The notes under the pieces were generated by a model that was not told where the DNA came from, made no database searches, and saw nothing but the letters and a program-made list of their open reading frames with translations. A stretch of DNA of 16,756 nucleotides from JBBTWV01 sp038062615 (GTDB taxonomy: Bacteria > Patescibacteriota > Gracilibacteria > UBA1369 > UM-FILTER-53-11), in NCBI GenBank assembly GCA_038062615.1, contig JBBTWV010000029.1, forward strand, positions 1 to 16,756, written 5' to 3'. This document shows positions 15,229-16,756 of the stretch, piece by piece. The translations under genes and the position numbers were made by a program. The first letter of the stretch is position 1; every line of letters starts with the position of its first letter.

Positions 15229-16756
15229 CTAAAGTCCGAGGGTTTCGCTGGATTCCGCCGGTTCGGTTTTGCGTAGAAGCTGGAACATTTCTTTAGATAC
15301 GGCTCTTGTGAGAAACATCCCAAAAATAAAAACGGTGCCGCCCAGCGGAACAAGAATGAAAAGACTTTTGGTAAACAAAAGAGCGTTAAGCCGGTCCGTG
15401 GTAAGCCATAAAACCAAACTCATCATTATGGTGGCCACGAATGTTTTGCCGATGAATGCAAAATCCCAAATGGATCTTATGCGTTTTCTTAGCCGCCATG
15501 CCGCCAAAACACAGACGGTGATTTCAGCCGCTACAGCGCTCATAGCGGCGCCAATAAATCCAAACTTTGATACGAGGACAAAATTAGCAATCACGTTTAC
15601 GGCTACCGCAACGGCGTTTATCCAAAGAAGTTCGGTTTGTTTTCCCATTGCTACCAGCGCATAACTCATTGCCACATGGAGATAGGTAAAAATCATAGCG
15701 GCTAATAAAATCTTGAGGGCAATATCGGAGCCGGGAATGAGCACGCCGGTAGCGGTTCGGTGTGTTAAAAAATCAGGACTGCTTACGGCGGCGGTAAGTG
15801 GCCAAGCCAATAAGTAGCCTCCTGCAAAAAGCGGCAATGCTAAAGCAAAAAGTGCACTTAAGGCATACCGGATAATGCGCGCCGAACGCTCGATAGAAAT
15901 TGCAAGACTCATGGTCAAAATTGGCAGTACCGAATTCATAAAATAATGCGGAGCAATTTGGAGAATTTCCAAAAATCGAATGGGCACGCCGTAGTATCCC
16001 ACCTGGTCTTTCATGTTAAGGAGCGAGAGCGTAATGGTTCCCATACGGAAATAGATGCTTCCCAAGACGAGCGCGAGCCCGTACGGAAGGGCTTTTATGA
16101 GCACCGTTTTCCAAAACGAAAAATCAAATTGATAACGAATGTGGGCAAGGCTGGACGTGGCAACGTACGTGATGATGATCGTAGCGAGGCCGCCAAAAAT
16201 CCAAGCGAGCAGAAGATGAGGAAAGCCAGCTTCGGGATTATTGGGAAAAACATACAAAATGGTGACGACGATATAGGCCACGGTAATAATTTTCCCCACA
16301 ATCAGGCTGATGGAGGCCCACTGCATGCGCAAAAAAAACTGGAGGACCGAAGACATGGTCCCCGCGATGAGTGTGATGACGGTGGCAATGGAAACAATAA
16401 GCACGCCATAGGGAATGTGGCTACCGTGATAGGCCGGTAAAATAACTGCCACGACCACGCCCAAGCCCAGCGAAACCACCGCTAAAAAAGTGCGAAGCGA
16501 AAGCACGTTACCCACAATTTTCTCTACCATCTCCTTTTTATTGTTGTGCGCCATTTCGCGCACGGCAATGGTGAAAAGTCCAAAATCCGCCACAATGGCA
16601 AAGAGCGCCGTGTAGTCGTAAATGGTGGTGTACTCGCCGTAGGTGGAGCGCGAAAGATAGTTGGTGATGAGTTTGATGCTGATGATGCCCAGCGCGGCAG
16701 TCACGACTTTGCCGAAAATTTGCCAGGCAGTATTGGAGAAGATTTTGCGGACGAGT
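15229..16756 (-). CDS. Polysaccharide flippase, Wzx/MOP superfamily (5' end beyond the right edge)
   Basis: This is a highly hydrophobic protein with many regularly spaced membrane helices. It is typical of the MOP superfamily of lipid-linked oligosaccharide flippases (Wzx/RfbX type), which move undecaprenyl-linked glycans across the inner membrane. In-frame sequence continues without a stop to the right edge and reads LVRKIFSNTAWQIFGKVVT before the GTG at 16702-16704. That stretch is the characteristic first helix of the family, so the true start is outside the window and the GTG is internal. About 508 residues are visible; with a family norm near 480-520, only a short N-terminus should be missing. 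The C-terminal tail (LLRKTEPAESSETLGL) is polar and probably cytoplasmic. The twin zinc-ribbon gene follows 10 nt downstream. Substrate specificity cannot be read from sequence. MurJ/MATE relatives are possible alternatives, but the N-terminal pattern favours Wzx. Confidence 0.88.
   Translation of the reverse strand, partial: LVRKIFSNTAWQIFGKVVTAALGIISIKLITNYLSRSTYGEYTTIYDYTALFAIVADFGLFTIAVREMAHNNKKEMVEKIVGNVLSLRTFLAVVSLGLGVVVAVILPAYHGSHIPYGVLIVSIATVITLIAGTMSSVLQFFLRMQWASISLIVGKIITVAYIVVTILYVFPNNPEAGFPHLLLAWIFGGLATIIITYVATSSLAHIRYQFDFSFWKTVLIKALPYGLALVLGSIYFRMGTITLSLLNMKDQVGYYGVPIRFLEILQIAPHYFMNSVLPILTMSLAISIERSARIIRYALSALFALALPLFAGGYLLAWPLTAAVSSPDFLTHRTATGVLIPGSDIALKILLAAMIFTYLHVAMSYALVAMGKQTELLWINAVAVAVNVIANFVLVSKFGFIGAAMSAVAAEITVCVLAAWRLRKRIRSIWDFAFIGKTFVATIMMSLVLWLTTDRLNALLFTKSLFILVPLGGTVFIFGMFLTRAVSKEMFQLLRKTEPAESSETLGL

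Noticed and set aside
15219..15353. 45-residue N-terminal extension of the zinc-ribbon protein
   Set aside because: It overlaps the flippase coding sequence by about 125 nt and adds no cysteine-module homology. The ATG at 15218 precedes the first CxxC and fits operon spacing.
16702..16704. GTG as the start of the flippase
   Set aside because: In-frame codons upstream encode the typical first helix of the family and run to the window edge, so this GTG is internal.
1..16756. CRISPR array, toxin-antitoxin, transposase or prophage genes
   Set aside because: No regularly spaced repeats of CRISPR type and no recognisable mobile-element or toxin protein in any frame.

Overview
The window reads as a stretch of a streamlined bacterial chromosome, most likely from the Candidate Phyla Radiation (Patescibacteria). 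This assignment is inference. It rests on a mix of universal housekeeping genes and very large unrecognised proteins, a cysteine-rich twin zinc-ribbon protein of a kind I associate with CPR genomes, very short or absent 5' leaders, and almost no Shine-Dalgarno sequences. The standard bacterial code fits all frames. Both window edges cut through genes. I see no tRNA, rRNA, CRISPR array, transposase or phage gene.

Left third (1-4541): two large, divergent genes of unknown function. A minus-strand reading frame of at least 782 codons runs off the left edge; a plus-strand gene encodes a 695-residue single-pass membrane protein built from a duplicated module. Between them, 107 bp carry two face-to-face sigma70-type promoters whose -35 boxes form the arms of a perfect 15-bp inverted repeat. 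Transcripts from either promoter would have leaders of only about 15 nt. This pair is the best candidate in the window for an undescribed system.

Middle (4565-11577, all minus strand): rnj (ribonuclease J), then dnaN (sliding clamp), then mfd (transcription-repair coupling factor), in transcription order. A convincing intrinsic terminator follows rnj. The 536-bp gap upstream of dnaN holds direct repeats but no secure gene. The 171-bp dnaN-mfd gap holds a GC-rich block of two strong inverted repeats that looks like a structured or interspersed element.

Right (11594-16756): murD (peptidoglycan precursor synthesis) diverges from rnj across only 16 bp, with interlocked -10 elements that imply leaderless mRNAs. 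It is followed 9 nt later by a small secreted four-cysteine protein. Converging on these, with a 4-nt gap, is a minus-strand pair: a Wzx/MOP-type polysaccharide flippase cut by the right edge, then the 561-residue twin zinc-ribbon protein. The right part therefore has a cell-envelope flavour, and the middle part a replication, repair and RNA-turnover flavour.
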